From the NCBI RefSeq assembly GCF_032062245.1, contig NZ_DAMBQF010000011.1, forward strand, positions 1-64,000: 64,000 nucleotides of DNA, in the 5' to 3' direction. The notes beneath the pieces are model-generated. The model did not search any database and was not told the DNA's origin. It saw nothing but the letters and a program-made list of their open reading frames with translations. The stretch is from Soonwooa sp032062245. GTDB taxonomy: Bacteria; Bacteroidota; Bacteroidia; Flavobacteriales; Weeksellaceae. The translations under genes and the position numbers were made by a program. This document shows positions 44,642 to 54,255 of this stretch, one piece after another. Position 1 is the first letter of the stretch; each line of letters starts with the position of its first letter.

Positions 44642-46093
44642 TTAACGATCTAATTTTCCGCCAAGGGCTTTAAATAGAAGAACGTTATTTCTTGTATTCT
44701 GGAACTGAAATTCTAATAAATTCAGTTCCGCATTGAGTTTGCTTCGTTGCGAGTTGATTAATTCCATATAATTGGCATAACCCGTGAGATACAAGTCGTT
44801 GGAAACCTCAATAGCGTTATCCAAAAATTTAACCTCATCGCTTTTGAGTTTTAAAACTTTTTGAAAAATTTCGGTTTGTTTGAGTATAGATTGCAATTCG
44901 TTGTAAGCCGTAGTCACACTTTTTTGATACGTGATAAATGCAATTTCTTGCTCTTTATTAGCGACATTAAAATCATGTTTCAATTGTCCTTTATTAAAAA
45001 TCGGAACCATCAAACCTCCCAATAATTGACCAGCCAACGAAGCGGGATTAAATAGCTTATCCACTGAAAATGAATTTAATCCGACGTGTGCGCCCAAGTC
45101 TATTTTTGGATAAAATGCCGCTCGAGCAGCTTTTGCATCTGCTTGCGTAGCTTCCAAAACAAAATAATTAGAAATAACATCCGGTCTAGAATGTATAATC
45201 GAATTAACATCCATCGACTTATTCAACAAAGTTAAATTGGTTGATAAAAGCTGTTTGCTACGTTTAACTTCGCCTCCGTAACGACCTGTTAAAGTCGTAA
45301 TAGCTTGTTCTACAGAAACAATTTCGGCTTTTATGTGTTCAATCTCGGCAAGCCAATTATTATTCTGCGCTCGAAATTGTTGAACTGCCAATTCGGTTGC
45401 CTTCCCTACTTCGCGCTGCGCCGAAACAATTTCGTAAGCGCGTTGTTGAAGTTTGAAATTCTCTTGATAAATATCCAATTTGGTATCCAACGAAACCAAT
45501 TGATAATACAAGTTGGCGATTTCTGTAAACAACTCAACCTGAATTAATTTTAAACCTTCTTCAGATGCCAAATATTTTTTCTGAGCTGCTACTTTTTGAT
45601 TTTTAAGTTTTCCCCAAGCATCTATTTCCCAAGAACTTCTTGCGCCCAACCAATAATTTGGTGTTACATTTCTGTTGATTTTTTGATCTTCGGTGATGTT
45701 TCCCGACAAATTGGTATCGTAATTTCCAACGCCTTCCATCGTGTATTTTCCGTAATGGTCGCCACTTACAACAGCGCCAACCTCCAAAGATGGCAAAAAC
45801 GACATTTTTGAACGTTGCAAAAAGCTGTTCGCAATTTCGATGCGTTGCTGTGCAATTTGGAAATCAGGATTAGCTTTCACCACCTCATCAAAAAGATTCA
45901 ACAATTCGGGGTCGTTGAAATAAGTTCTGAGTTCAACTTGCTGATTCAAATCTAATTTAACATCAGTTTCAGAAACCGTATTTGTTGGAATTTCCTTTGC
46001 TTTTTTAATCTCGCCAACTTGGGGGGTAGCGCACGACATCACAACAAGCGATAAGATTCCTATTTTAAAATATTTATTTAGTTCGTTGTTCAT
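44642..46093 (-). CDS. RND efflux outer-membrane channel lipoprotein (TolC/OprM type)
   Basis: The product is 483 residues from the ATG at 46093 (MNNELNKYFKIGILSLVVMSC, lipobox Cys21). The longer ORF from 46123 has ten charged residues before it and is rejected. It has two tandem OEP repeats, with long helices of the TolC barrel and NSQRSKLNAELNLLEFQFQN near the end. It overlaps the pump gene by 20 bases, so translation is coupled. Last gene of the efflux operon. Confidence 0.93.
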   Translation of the reverse strand: MNNELNKYFKIGILSLVVMSCATPQVGEIKKAKEIPTNTVSETDVKLDLNQQVELRTYFNDPELLNLFDEVVKANPDFQIAQQRIEIANSFLQRSKMSFLPSLEVGAVVSGDHYGKYTMEGVGNYDTNLSGNITEDQKINRNVTPNYWLGARSSWEIDAWGKLKNQKVAAQKKYLASEEGLKLIQVELFTEIANLYYQLVSLDTKLDIYQENFKLQQRAYEIVSAQREVGKATELAVQQFRAQNNNWLAEIEHIKAEIVSVEQAITTLTGRYGGEVKRSKQLLSTNLTLLNKSMDVNSIIHSRPDVISNYFVLEATQADAKAARAAFYPKIDLGAHVGLNSFSVDKLFNPASLAGQLLGGLMVPIFNKGQLKHDFNVANKEQEIAFITYQKSVTTAYNELQSILKQTEIFQKVLKLKSDEVKFLDNAIEVSNDLYLTGYANYMELINSQRSKLNAELNLLEFQFQNTRNNVLLFKALGGKLDR

Positions 46094-49000
46094 TTCGTTC
46101 TTTTCTTTGTTCAAGTTTTGCAAAAAAGATGTAAAGTCCTGGGATAATTACCAATCCGAAAACGGTTCCGATAAACATACCTCCCGCTGCAGCAGTACCA
46201 ATCGAACGGTTACCGATAGCACCCGCTCCAGAAGCAATTACCAACGGAATAAGTCCTGCGATAAATGCAAAAGAAGTCATCAAAATCGGACGAAGTCTTT
46301 GTCTTGCACCTTCGATGGCTGCTGGAATAATGTCGTAACCTTCTTTGTTTCTTTGGATGGCGAATTCTACAATCAAAATGGCATTTTTCGCTAAAAGTCC
46401 AATCAACATCACGAGGGCAACTTGGGCATAAATGTTATTATCTAAACCAACCGCCATCAAAGCGATGTACGAACCAAAAATCCCTGTCGGTAAACTCAAT
46501 AAAACGGGTAACGGCAACAAGAAACTTTCGTACTGCGCTGCCAAAAGCAAGTACACGAAAATCAAACAAATGATAAAAATGTAAAAGGTTTGATTTCCAG
46601 AAAGGATTTCTTCACGTGTCATACCCGACCATTCAACATCGAAACCACGTGGTAAGCTTTCTTTTGCAATTCTTTCGACAGCTGCAATGGCGTCTCCAGA
46701 GCTGTAACCATTGGCAGGTTCACCGTTAATCATCGCTGACATATACATATTGTAGCGCGTTAAAACTTCGGGACCGTAAACTTTTTCAATATTAATAAAG
46801 GTTGAAAACGGCACCATTTCGCCCGAATCATTTTTAACAAACAATTGCAAAATACTTTCTGGCGTATCTCTTTGGTCTGGACTTGCCTGAACCATCACTT
46901 TGTACATCTGACTAAATCGGATAAAATTGGTTGCGTAATAAGACCCCAACAAAGTCTGCAAAGTTGACATCGCATTATCCACCGAAACACCTTTTTTCGC
47001 CGCCATATCATAATCCATCGTGATTAAATATTGCGGGAAAGTGGCATCAAAACTCGTAAAGTTGTTTTGAAGTTCAGGGGCTTCATTTAGTTTTTTAACA
47101 AAATCTTTCGTTATTTTATCTGTATTCTCGATACTTCCACCACTTTTGTCCAGCAAGCGAAGTTCGTAACCACTCGTATTTCCAAATCCTGGAACCGTTG
47201 GCGGTGCAAAAACTTCAATCTGTGCATCAGAAATATCTTTCGTTTTCTCCGAAAGATCAGCGATAAGGTCGTTTACAGAAATACTTCTTTCTTTCCAATC
47301 TTTAAGGTTAATCATCGCCATTCCGTAGCTGGAACCTGCGATTTCGGTAACGATGCTGTAACCCGCCAAAGTAGTTACGTTTTCGACACCTTCAATTTTT
47401 TTCGCGATAGTTGTAACTTCATCCAAAACTTTTTCGGTACGTTCAACCGTTGCACCTTGAGGCGTTGTAACACTCACATAAGCCATACCTTGATCTTCCA
47501 TTGGGATAAATCCTGATGGTAAAAACTTAGCCGTAACCACCATTAATCCTATAAAAAGGAATAAAACTCCAAACGTCACACTTGTTCTGGTCGCAAACTT
47601 TGAAAGAATATTTGTGTACCCATTCGTCAGTTTTTCAAAACCTTCATTGAATTTTGCAAAGGATTTGTCAACGATGTTTTTCTTTTTCTCATGCTTGTGA
47701 GGTTTAAGAATAATCGCACACAGAGCTGGTGTCAAGGTCAAAGCATTAATCCCTGAAATCACAATACTAATTGCTAAAGTCAATGAAAATTGTCGATAGA
47801 ATACGCCGACTGGACCATCCAAAAACGCCACTGGGATAAACACCGCCGACATAACAATCGTAATTGCGATAACAGCTCCTGCAATTTCTTTTGTAGCCTC
47901 GATAGTTGCATGAAGTGGTGCCATACCTTCTTCCATTTTTACATGGACGGCTTCTACGACGACAATCGCGTTATCGACGACAATTCCGATGGCTAATACT
48001 AAAGCAAATAAAGTCAAAAGATTAATTGAGAAATCTAACATTTGCATAAAAGCAAAAGTACCGATAAGTGCTACTGGAACGGCTAAAACAGGAATTAAGG
48101 TCGAACGCCAATCTTGCAAGAAAATAAACACCACAATTCCTACCAAAATGAAAGCTTCTATTAAAGTCATTAAAACTGCGCTGATCGACGCATCCAAGAA
48201 ACGCGAAACATCGTAAGCCATGTTAAACTCCATTCCTGGCGGGAAAGAGGTTTCTTTCAGCTCCGCCATTTTGTCTTTTACGTTTTTAATAACTTCTGAT
48301 GCATTGGATCCTGGACGTTGCTTCATCATAATCGATGCAGACGGACGACCATCGGTTTTAGAAACCATTCCGTAGTTCATCGCACCGAATTCTACATCAG
48401 CAATATCTTTTAATTTTAAAATTGTTCCGCTAGCATCCGAACGAATCGGAATTTCTTTATACTGCTCTGGCTGGAAAAATTTCCCAGTATATTTAATAAC
48501 ATATTGAAGTTGGCTATTGGTTTTACCCGAAGTTTCGCCTACTTTTCCAGGCGCTGCAGAGATGTTTTGCTTTTGTAAAGCTTTCACCACATCCTCCGCC
48601 GAAACTTTGTATGCCGTCATTTTTTGAGGATCTAGCCAAACTCTCATCGAGTATTCTTTTTGTCCCATAATTTCGGCACGCCCAACCCCGTCAATACGTT
48701 TTAGTTCCTGCAGAACATTGATGTCTGTAAAGTTGTAAATAAATTGCTCGTCTTGACTTTCGTCTGTAGAAGTAATATTAAGATACATCAACATACTGTT
48801 CACCTCCTTTTCGGTGGTTACACCTGCACGAATTACTTCTTCTGGAAGCTCATCTAAGATGGTTGTCACACGGTTTTGTACGTTAACCGCCGCTACATCT
48901 GGATCGATACCGACTTCAAAGAACACCTGAATTAACGTTAAACCATCATTGGACGTCACAGTTGACATGTACGTCATCCCAGGAACACCATTAATAGCGC

Positions 49001-49199
49001 GTTCCAACGGTAAGGCCACGGCGTTTGCAGACACTTCGCTATTTGCACCTGTATATTTTGCAGTCACTGTCACCGAAGGCGGAACAATATCTGGGAATTG
49101 CGTGATTGGAAGCTTCATTAAAGCCAAAATCCCCATCAACACAATAACAATCGAAATCACCAACGAAAGAACTTTTCGTCTAATAAACATTTCTACCAT
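46074..49199 (-). CDS. RND multidrug efflux permease (AcrB/HAE1 family)
   Basis: The product is 1,041 residues with twelve transmembrane helices and two large periplasmic loops. The helix-4 proton-relay motif reads IGIVVDNAIVVVEAV, with one Asp and an Asn where AcrB has Asp-Asp. GLLAKNAILIVEFA supplies the conserved helix-10 lysine. VEVFAPPTVPGFGNTSGYELR is the periplasmic cleft region, here slightly split. HAE1 pumps export antibiotics, dyes and bile-like compounds. Substrates are not predictable from sequence. Confidence 0.96.
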   Translation of the reverse strand: MVEMFIRRKVLSLVISIVIVLMGILALMKLPITQFPDIVPPSVTVTAKYTGANSEVSANAVALPLERAINGVPGMTYMSTVTSNDGLTLIQVFFEVGIDPDVAAVNVQNRVTTILDELPEEVIRAGVTTEKEVNSMLMYLNITSTDESQDEQFIYNFTDINVLQELKRIDGVGRAEIMGQKEYSMRVWLDPQKMTAYKVSAEDVVKALQKQNISAAPGKVGETSGKTNSQLQYVIKYTGKFFQPEQYKEIPIRSDASGTILKLKDIADVEFGAMNYGMVSKTDGRPSASIMMKQRPGSNASEVIKNVKDKMAELKETSFPPGMEFNMAYDVSRFLDASISAVLMTLIEAFILVGIVVFIFLQDWRSTLIPVLAVPVALIGTFAFMQMLDFSINLLTLFALVLAIGIVVDNAIVVVEAVHVKMEEGMAPLHATIEATKEIAGAVIAITIVMSAVFIPVAFLDGPVGVFYRQFSLTLAISIVISGINALTLTPALCAIILKPHKHEKKKNIVDKSFAKFNEGFEKLTNGYTNILSKFATRTSVTFGVLFLFIGLMVVTAKFLPSGFIPMEDQGMAYVSVTTPQGATVERTEKVLDEVTTIAKKIEGVENVTTLAGYSIVTEIAGSSYGMAMINLKDWKERSISVNDLIADLSEKTKDISDAQIEVFAPPTVPGFGNTSGYELRLLDKSGGSIENTDKITKDFVKKLNEAPELQNNFTSFDATFPQYLITMDYDMAAKKGVSVDNAMSTLQTLLGSYYATNFIRFSQMYKVMVQASPDQRDTPESILQLFVKNDSGEMVPFSTFINIEKVYGPEVLTRYNMYMSAMINGEPANGYSSGDAIAAVERIAKESLPRGFDVEWSGMTREEILSGNQTFYIFIICLIFVYLLLAAQYESFLLPLPVLLSLPTGIFGSYIALMAVGLDNNIYAQVALVMLIGLLAKNAILIVEFAIQRNKEGYDIIPAAIEGARQRLRPILMTSFAFIAGLIPLVIASGAGAIGNRSIGTAAAGGMFIGTVFGLVIIPGLYIFFAKLEQRKERNEQRTK

Positions 49200-49222
49200 A
49201 ATAATTTATTTTTGAATGTTTA

Positions 49223-50305
49223 TTATTTTTTAACTCGAATGGTTTGTCCGTCACGAAGCGCTTGCGTCCCTTCCAGAACTATTCTATCACCCGCTTTAAG
49301 TCCAGAATCTAGCATGTAAGAATCGCGCAAGGTGTTTGCAATGGTGATGTTTTTCATTCTGACCTTGTTAGTTGCATCTACAACAAAAACATAGACTTTA
49401 TCCTGAATAGAAAAAGTCGCTTTTTGAGGAATGATAATTGATTTCGGTTGGAAATCTGAAATCACCAATTTACCCGAAGTTCCGTGTTTAATTAAACGAT
49501 CTGCATTCGGGAATTCCACTTTATAACGGATGGAACCTGTTGCTTGGTCGATTTCACCTTCTGCGGTTTTAAGAACACCATTAAAATCATACTTAGCACC
49601 ATTTGGAAGCACCAATTCAATTTTGTTAGAGTTGTTTAATTTATCATTTTTTTGAAGTTCAAAATATAAATTTTCAGGAATTGAGAAATAAGCGTAAATC
49701 TGATCTAGATAAGACAAAGTCGTCAACAGCGAGCCATTCTCAACCAAACTTCCATCTTTAAAAGGAATAACGTCGATAACACCATCGAAAGGTGCTGTAA
49801 TATTGGTAAAACTCACTTTTTGAAGAACCGCTTTACGTTCCGCATCAGCATAAGAACGTCTTGCTTGCGCCGCAGAAAGTTTAGCCTTCATCATGTCTAA
49901 TTCGTTTTTAGCAACGAAATTTTTATTAAACAAAGATTGCAATTGACTAACCTCAACTTCAGCGATTCTTACATCGGCTTGAGCTTGTTTTAAAGTTGCG
50001 TTGGCTTTTAATAAATCTATTTGTAATTCGGCATCGCTAATCTTGAACAACAGTTGACCGCGCTTCACAAATTGACCTTCGTGCGCATAGACGTGTTGCA
50101 TAATTCCCGACATACGCGAGTGGATCTCGATGTTCTTTTTAGCTTGAATATCAGCAACAAATTGGTTGCTAACAAGTGTATCTTTTTCTTTGATGGTAAG
50201 CACAGGAACTGCTTTTACATCATCTTTTTTTGCAGCATTTTCTTTGCCACAAGAGCTTACAGACAATAGCGCAACAAGGCCTATTATCCAATATTTAATT
50301 TGCAT
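49223..50305 (-). CDS. RND efflux periplasmic adaptor (AcrA/MFP family)
   Basis: The product is 360 residues. Lipoprotein signal: MQIKYWIIGLVALLSVSSC. The lipoyl domain (EIHSRMSGIMQHVYAHEGQ) and its second half (NITAPFDGVIDVIPFKDGS) flank a helical hairpin. A beta-barrel and a membrane-proximal domain follow. It bridges the pump to the outer-membrane channel. It is 23 bases before the pump gene. Confidence 0.95.
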   Translation of the reverse strand: MQIKYWIIGLVALLSVSSCGKENAAKKDDVKAVPVLTIKEKDTLVSNQFVADIQAKKNIEIHSRMSGIMQHVYAHEGQFVKRGQLLFKISDAELQIDLLKANATLKQAQADVRIAEVEVSQLQSLFNKNFVAKNELDMMKAKLSAAQARRSYADAERKAVLQKVSFTNITAPFDGVIDVIPFKDGSLVENGSLLTTLSYLDQIYAYFSIPENLYFELQKNDKLNNSNKIELVLPNGAKYDFNGVLKTAEGEIDQATGSIRYKVEFPNADRLIKHGTSGKLVISDFQPKSIIIPQKATFSIQDKVYVFVVDATNKVRMKNITIANTLRDSYMLDSGLKAGDRIVLEGTQALRDGQTIRVKK

Positions 50306-50365
50306 TGAAATTTAATTAGGTTAAAATACTTTTAAAATAATCTAAGATTGAATTAAAAACAGTTC

Positions 50366-50704
50366 CTAATAAAGCTGTAAAAGATGGAGAAAAGATTTTA
50401 CGCCACAATGAAGTCGCGGACTATCATTTGTCAGAAAAGTTAAGTTGTAATCACTTTCAACTTCTAAAAAGTCAAAATAGAAATTTTCAAGATAAATTAT
50501 CTTTTTTGAAACTTTTGGAACCGTGCGGTTGCCCGAAAAAATATCTTGCTCGTTGTCGCTATGTTGACAAAACTCAGGAACGATAGTATCTTCAGCATAA
50601 AGAATCGAATCAGGTGTTTTGGAGACATTAGAATTTCCAAAAACACTGATTGTCGCAAATAATAGTGAGAAAATAAAGAATTTGAATATTCTACTCAGTT
50701 TCAT
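50366..50704 (-). CDS. Small secreted protein leading the efflux operon
   Basis: The product is 112 residues with a signal peptide (MKLSRIFKFFIFSLLFATIS) and no recognised domain. Its tail includes HCGVKSFLHLL. It lies between a strong promoter and the adaptor gene (60-bp gap) on the same strand, so it is probably co-transcribed with the pump. No local TetR- or AraC-type regulator is present. It could be a pump-associated small protein or an unrelated gene. The link is positional only. Confidence 0.6.
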   Translation of the reverse strand: MKLSRIFKFFIFSLLFATISVFGNSNVSKTPDSILYAEDTIVPEFCQHSDNEQDIFSGNRTVPKVSKKIIYLENFYFDFLEVESDYNLTFLTNDSPRLHCGVKSFLHLLQLY

Positions 50705-50729
50705 AAGCTGCTGTTACAGATATTTTATG

Positions 50730-50761
50730 CAAAAATAAAACTTAAAGATTATAGATACAAA
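50730..50761 (-). promoter_or_regulatory. Consensus promoter of the RND efflux operon
   Basis: On the minus strand TTTG, a 20-base spacer and TATTTTTG match both Bacteroidota boxes. The remaining gap to 51070 is AT-rich and I see nothing else in it. Confidence 0.75.
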
Positions 50762-51070
50762 TAATAGAATGTTAAATAATTATAAATAAATTCTATGACA
50801 ATTGTCAGTTTTGTATTTATTAAAAAATTAAAAACTTATTCTAAATTAAATTTAAAATCATTTTCATTTTGAGTAATATGATTAATATTTCAACTTTTAC
50901 CATTATTCTTTCTTTCGACTTTATTGAAAATAAAAAATCTGATTTTAGTTTTAAAAAAAAAAATATTTAACAAGCTGAAAATCAGCTAAAGCTATATAAT
51001 GCAAATTTCTCAATTATAAATTATTATTTTTAAATGAATAGTTTTACATCTGGAACTAAAATTAGCTTAT

Positions 51071-51418
51071 ATGAAAGAACTTGTATTTAAATTATTATCC
51101 GAAGGTGGAAGCTTAAAAATCGAAAGAGAAAACCATAATCAAGTAGAAAAATTTCTTTATTATCACAACGAATACGATCCTATTGCTGATGAGATCTTGA
51201 GCGATTTTGTCACAGAATACGAGAACTTTGAGGACGCTTTTCAAACGATTAATGAAAAATATCCTTGGTTTCGACTGCATTTGGATTTTATTCATGAAGA
51301 TTACAAAAAATATGTCAAATTGGAATTAATAAAAACTTTGCAACATCATCAAATTCCTGTCAGTGATCTTAACTATCATCTTGATAATTTGAATGATAAG
51401 TTAGATTTAGAAGATTGA
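51071..51418 (+). CDS. Unknown small acidic protein
   Basis: The product is 115 residues, soluble and acidic, rich in Asp, Glu, Tyr and Phe (FEDAFQTINEKYPWFRLHLD, LNDKLDLED). It has no signal peptide or membrane segment and no motif I recognise. It stands alone between AT-rich gaps. Confidence 0.65.
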   Translation: MKELVFKLLSEGGSLKIERENHNQVEKFLYYHNEYDPIADEILSDFVTEYENFEDAFQTINEKYPWFRLHLDFIHEDYKKYVKLELIKTLQHHQIPVSDLNYHLDNLNDKLDLED

Positions 51419-51610
51419 TGAAAAACATTTCCATTATTACGCATTAAATTCTATTTTACAATTTATAAATACTGAATATCAATACAATAACTTTTTTTTT
51501 CAATCATTTATTCATTGCTGTTTAATCGCTTAAACAGCACTATTTTCCTTTTATTATAGGAAGAGAATTCATCTTTTTGCAGCGTAAAAAATTAAGAAGC
51601 TAAGCCGCAA

Positions 51611-51928
51611 ATGATGAAAAGCATTAAAAATAAAGAATCTATGTTTTCACTTTGTTTAATAACAAGGTGTATATTAACATGTTTCCTTTTGGTTTTATTT
51701 TCAACGCCAAGTAGCGCACAAATTTATTTAACAGGAGATGTTAAGATTACTACAACTGATGGCGCCGTTGTGAGTATAAATGTAAATCCTGAAACGGCCA
51801 ATACATTCGTAACTAGAAAGGAAGCTCAAGAAAAGAAATTACCTAGAAAACACAAAAACCCAATAGAAGCCATTTCCAAATCTAAATCCCAAAAGGGATT
51901 AAAAAAAATTAGTGGTTTCAAAAATTAA
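51611..51928 (+). CDS. Unknown small secreted protein
   Basis: The product is 105 residues. A hydrophobic segment (TRCILTCFLLVLFSTPSSAQ) acts as a signal peptide, probably from an internal start such as the Met at residue 11. The mature part is short, beta-prone (IYLTGDVKITTTDGAVVSIN) and basic at its end. It ends at a strong terminator. The family is unknown. Confidence 0.6.
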   Translation: MMKSIKNKESMFSLCLITRCILTCFLLVLFSTPSSAQIYLTGDVKITTTDGAVVSINVNPETANTFVTRKEAQEKKLPRKHKNPIEAISKSKSQKGLKKISGFKN

Positions 51929-51933
51929 TTTAT

Positions 51934-51963
51934 CTCCCATTGAGTCAACTGCTTCAATGGGAG
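51934..51963 (+). terminator. Terminator of the small secreted protein gene
   Basis: A perfect 10-bp stem, CTCCCATTGA with TCAATGGGAG, is followed by CTTTTAA, 6 bases after the stop codon. Confidence 0.85.
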
Positions 51964-52206
51964 CTTTTAATGAAAAATGGCAGTTAATATTGATTACAAC
52001 TCAAACTCTACTTGGACTATTATTTTTTGTATTTCCATTAATTACAAAATTTTTATTAAAAAACTTAAGTCTCAAAAATGACATAAATGATAATGTTTTC
52101 AAATGTTTTTGCTTTAATAACATTAATATAAGACCACCTCCTTTATTGTAGTATATTTTACTATGACAAGTAATTTCGCCAAATTATTCAATTAAAAAAA
52201 AACAAA

Positions 52207-53935
52207 ATGAAATCAAATATTCTACTTATATCATCCATCGTAATTTCAACTTTTACATTTGCTCAAGAAGGGCGTGTAGGTATTAACACCACATCACCTG
52301 CCGCAACATTAGACGTTATCGCATCTCCAACAATTACTACACGGATAGATGGATTTATTGCACCACGATTAACTGGTGAACACTTAAAAGCAAAAGACGC
52401 TTTATATACAAATGCTCAAGATGCGGCAATCGTTTATGTTACTGAAGCTTTGACGGCAACTACCGATAAAACCGCTAATGTAACAAAAATTGGTTATTAC
52501 TATTTTGACAAAACAAAAAGTACTAATGGTCAATGGATTAGAATAATTAATTCAAACACAACCTTGCCATATCAAGAACCATGGAACATTAAAAACACAA
52601 CAACATCTGCAATCGAGAATACGCAAAACATTTATCAAAAAGGAACAGTTGCAATAAAAAAAATCAAAACTACAAACGGTGCTGATCTAGATATTGCTGG
52701 TTCAATAAGAGTCGGAAGTGCTAATAGTATAGCGGTAGTTGGCCAAAACTGTATTGCAGTGGGAAATCGAAACATTGCAAGAAATATAAATTCTGCGGCT
52801 TTTGGTGGCGGCAATACAACAAATGGACAATATCCCTTGGTTGGAGGAAAAGACAATATAGTGGGTACTGAATCTGTAAATACAAGTGGATTTTTAACAA
52901 CTGTTTTCGGCGAAAATAATAAAGTTAATCATATTTTAAGCCTTGTGAATGGATATGCAAATGATTTAACTGGAGCAGATGGCCAAAGAGGTACCAATTT
53001 TGTCAACGGAACTCGAAACAAAATTCTATCAAATAGTAGTTGAAATGCTGTGCTTGGTGTCGATAATGAGCTTACAGGAAACACATCCCTTATTGCAGGA
53101 GAAAGAAACATTGCATCTGGAGGATATAGCTATACTTTTACGGCTGGATATAACAACAAGATATCTGATTCATATGCTACAGCAATAGGTGTCTTAAAAT
53201 TTCTCCCGATGTATCTACAGCATCAGGACGATATTCATTTGCTTACGGTTATGCATCAATAGCATCTGGTAACTCATCCGTATCATTCGGTACAAAAAAT
53301 AAATCAGTAGGTAATGACAGTTTTATTGCTGGAAATACCGGAGAAGCCAATGGAACTGCATCCACTTCATTAGGTTTAATGAATAAATCAGACGCAAACT
53401 ATTCTGCCGCATTAGGGGGTTACAACGAGTCAGGCGTTGCAGGCACACCAATGACAGCACTCTACAGTATTGCAATGGGAGCGCGAAATAAAACACTAGC
53501 TGAGTATGCAACAGCGATGGGATACTACACAGAAGCTCGAGGCGTATCATCAACGTCGGAGGGTTCTTATACAATTGCTTATGATCAAGTATAAACCGCA
53601 ATGGGACGTTACAATACTGCTAAAAATTCTACTGCAACCTCAGAACGATTATTAACAGTTGGAAATGGAAACTCTTTAGCAAAATCTAACGCTCTTGTGG
53701 TTTTGAAAAATGCAAAGATTGGTGTTAATATCTCAAATTTTGAAACCACAAAAGCAGATGCTCAGTTATAAGTTAATGGCTCTGTAAAGTTAGGTTCCTC
53801 TTCGACTTGTAATGTTGATAACGAAGGAACAATTCGTTACGATATTGTCAATAAAAACTTCGAAGGTTGTAATGGTACAACATGGTTAAAATTAATAACT
53901 AAACTCTATTTTATTATAATTTTATCAACAAATAA
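52207..53935 (+). pseudogene. YadA-head-like surface protein, degraded
   Basis: The signal peptide (MKSNILLISSIVISTFTFAQ) and an opening EGRVGINTTSPAATLDVIA are intact. A long run of YadA-head-type repeats follows (for example AVGNRNIARNINSAAFGGGN, SLGLMNKSDANYSAALGGYN, AMGARNKTLAEYATAMGYYT). The frame is broken by TGA at 53041-53043, a frameshift near 53190, TAA at 53592-53594 and TAA at 53769-53771. The C-terminal signature (DAQL-stop-VNGSVKLGSSS, then GTIRYDIVNKNFEGCNG) is still readable. Its likely past role was adhesion or cell-surface structure. Confidence 0.9.
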
Positions 53936-53937
53936 AT

Positions 53938-53956
53938 GCCTCCTATTTTAGGAGGT
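53938..53956 (+). terminator. Terminator of the degraded surface-protein gene
   Basis: GCCTCCT and AGGAGGT form a 7-bp stem followed by ATTTTTA. Confidence 0.8.
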
Positions 53957-54012
53957 ATTTTTATTTAATCCCTTATTAAATTAGTCAAAAATAAAAAATC
54001 CAGGACAAAAAA

Positions 54013-54038
54013 AAGCACCTACATTTCTGTAAGTGCTT
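54013..54038 (-). terminator. Terminator of the original tRNA gene
   Basis: AAGCAC-c-TACA and TGTA-a-GTGCTT form a hairpin. On the minus strand an eight-base T run follows. It lies 14 bases beyond the tRNA fragment, where a tRNA terminator would be expected. Confidence 0.8.
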
Positions 54039-54051
54039 GATTTAAAATATG

Positions 54052-54096
54052 TGGCCCCACTTGGGCTCGAACCAAGGACTTGCTGATTATGAGTCA
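54052..54096 (-). tRNA. 3' half of a CAU-anticodon tRNA; attachment site of an integrated element
   Basis: The minus strand gives the anticodon loop CTCATAA with anticodon CAT (54089-54091), the 3' stem strand TCAGC, the variable loop AAGTC, the T arm CTTGG-TTCGAGC-CCAAG and the acceptor strand TGGGGCC plus A. CCA is not encoded. The 5' half (D arm, acceptor strand) is absent: DNA to the right is A/T-rich. Integration of an element at the tRNA 3' half leaves exactly this. The intact tRNA should be at the other end of the element, beyond 64000. Confidence 0.85.
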
Positions 54097-54107
54097 TTTA
54101 ATTTATT

Positions 54108-54142
54108 TTTTATTATACTTTACATTGTTTTATTATACTTTA
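54108..54142. repeat. Pair of 15-bp direct repeats next to the attachment site
   Basis: TTTTATTATACTTTA occurs at 54108-54122 and 54128-54142, exactly 20 bp apart (two helical turns). The location between the tRNA fragment and the integrase gene fits arm-type integrase or accessory-protein binding sites. Confidence 0.7.
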
Positions 54143-54202
54143 TTTTTAACTGATTATCAGTGTTTTACAAAATAAAGTTTCTTATTCTAATTTACTTTTC
54201 TT

Positions 54203-54237
54203 TATATTTGTAGTGCAAATGTTCGTCAAATGTTCGT
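54203..54237 (+). promoter_or_regulatory. Integrase promoter and tandem leader repeat
   Basis: TATATTTG (54203-54210) is a -7 box. It is followed by two back-to-back copies of CAAATGTTCGT (54216-54226, 54227-54237), which lie at or just after the expected transcription start. They could be an operator. Confidence 0.6.
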
Positions 54238-54255
54238 CAAAAAAAAGTATAAAAA

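Noticed and set aside
46086..49215. Several plus-strand ORFs opposite the RND pump gene
   Set aside because: They are cysteine- and asparagine-rich antisense shadows of a well-supported gene.
51912..52151. GTG-started ORF of 79 residues with a hydrophobic stretch
   Set aside because: It begins inside the previous gene and runs straight through that gene's perfect terminator hairpin. The product has no coherent family features.
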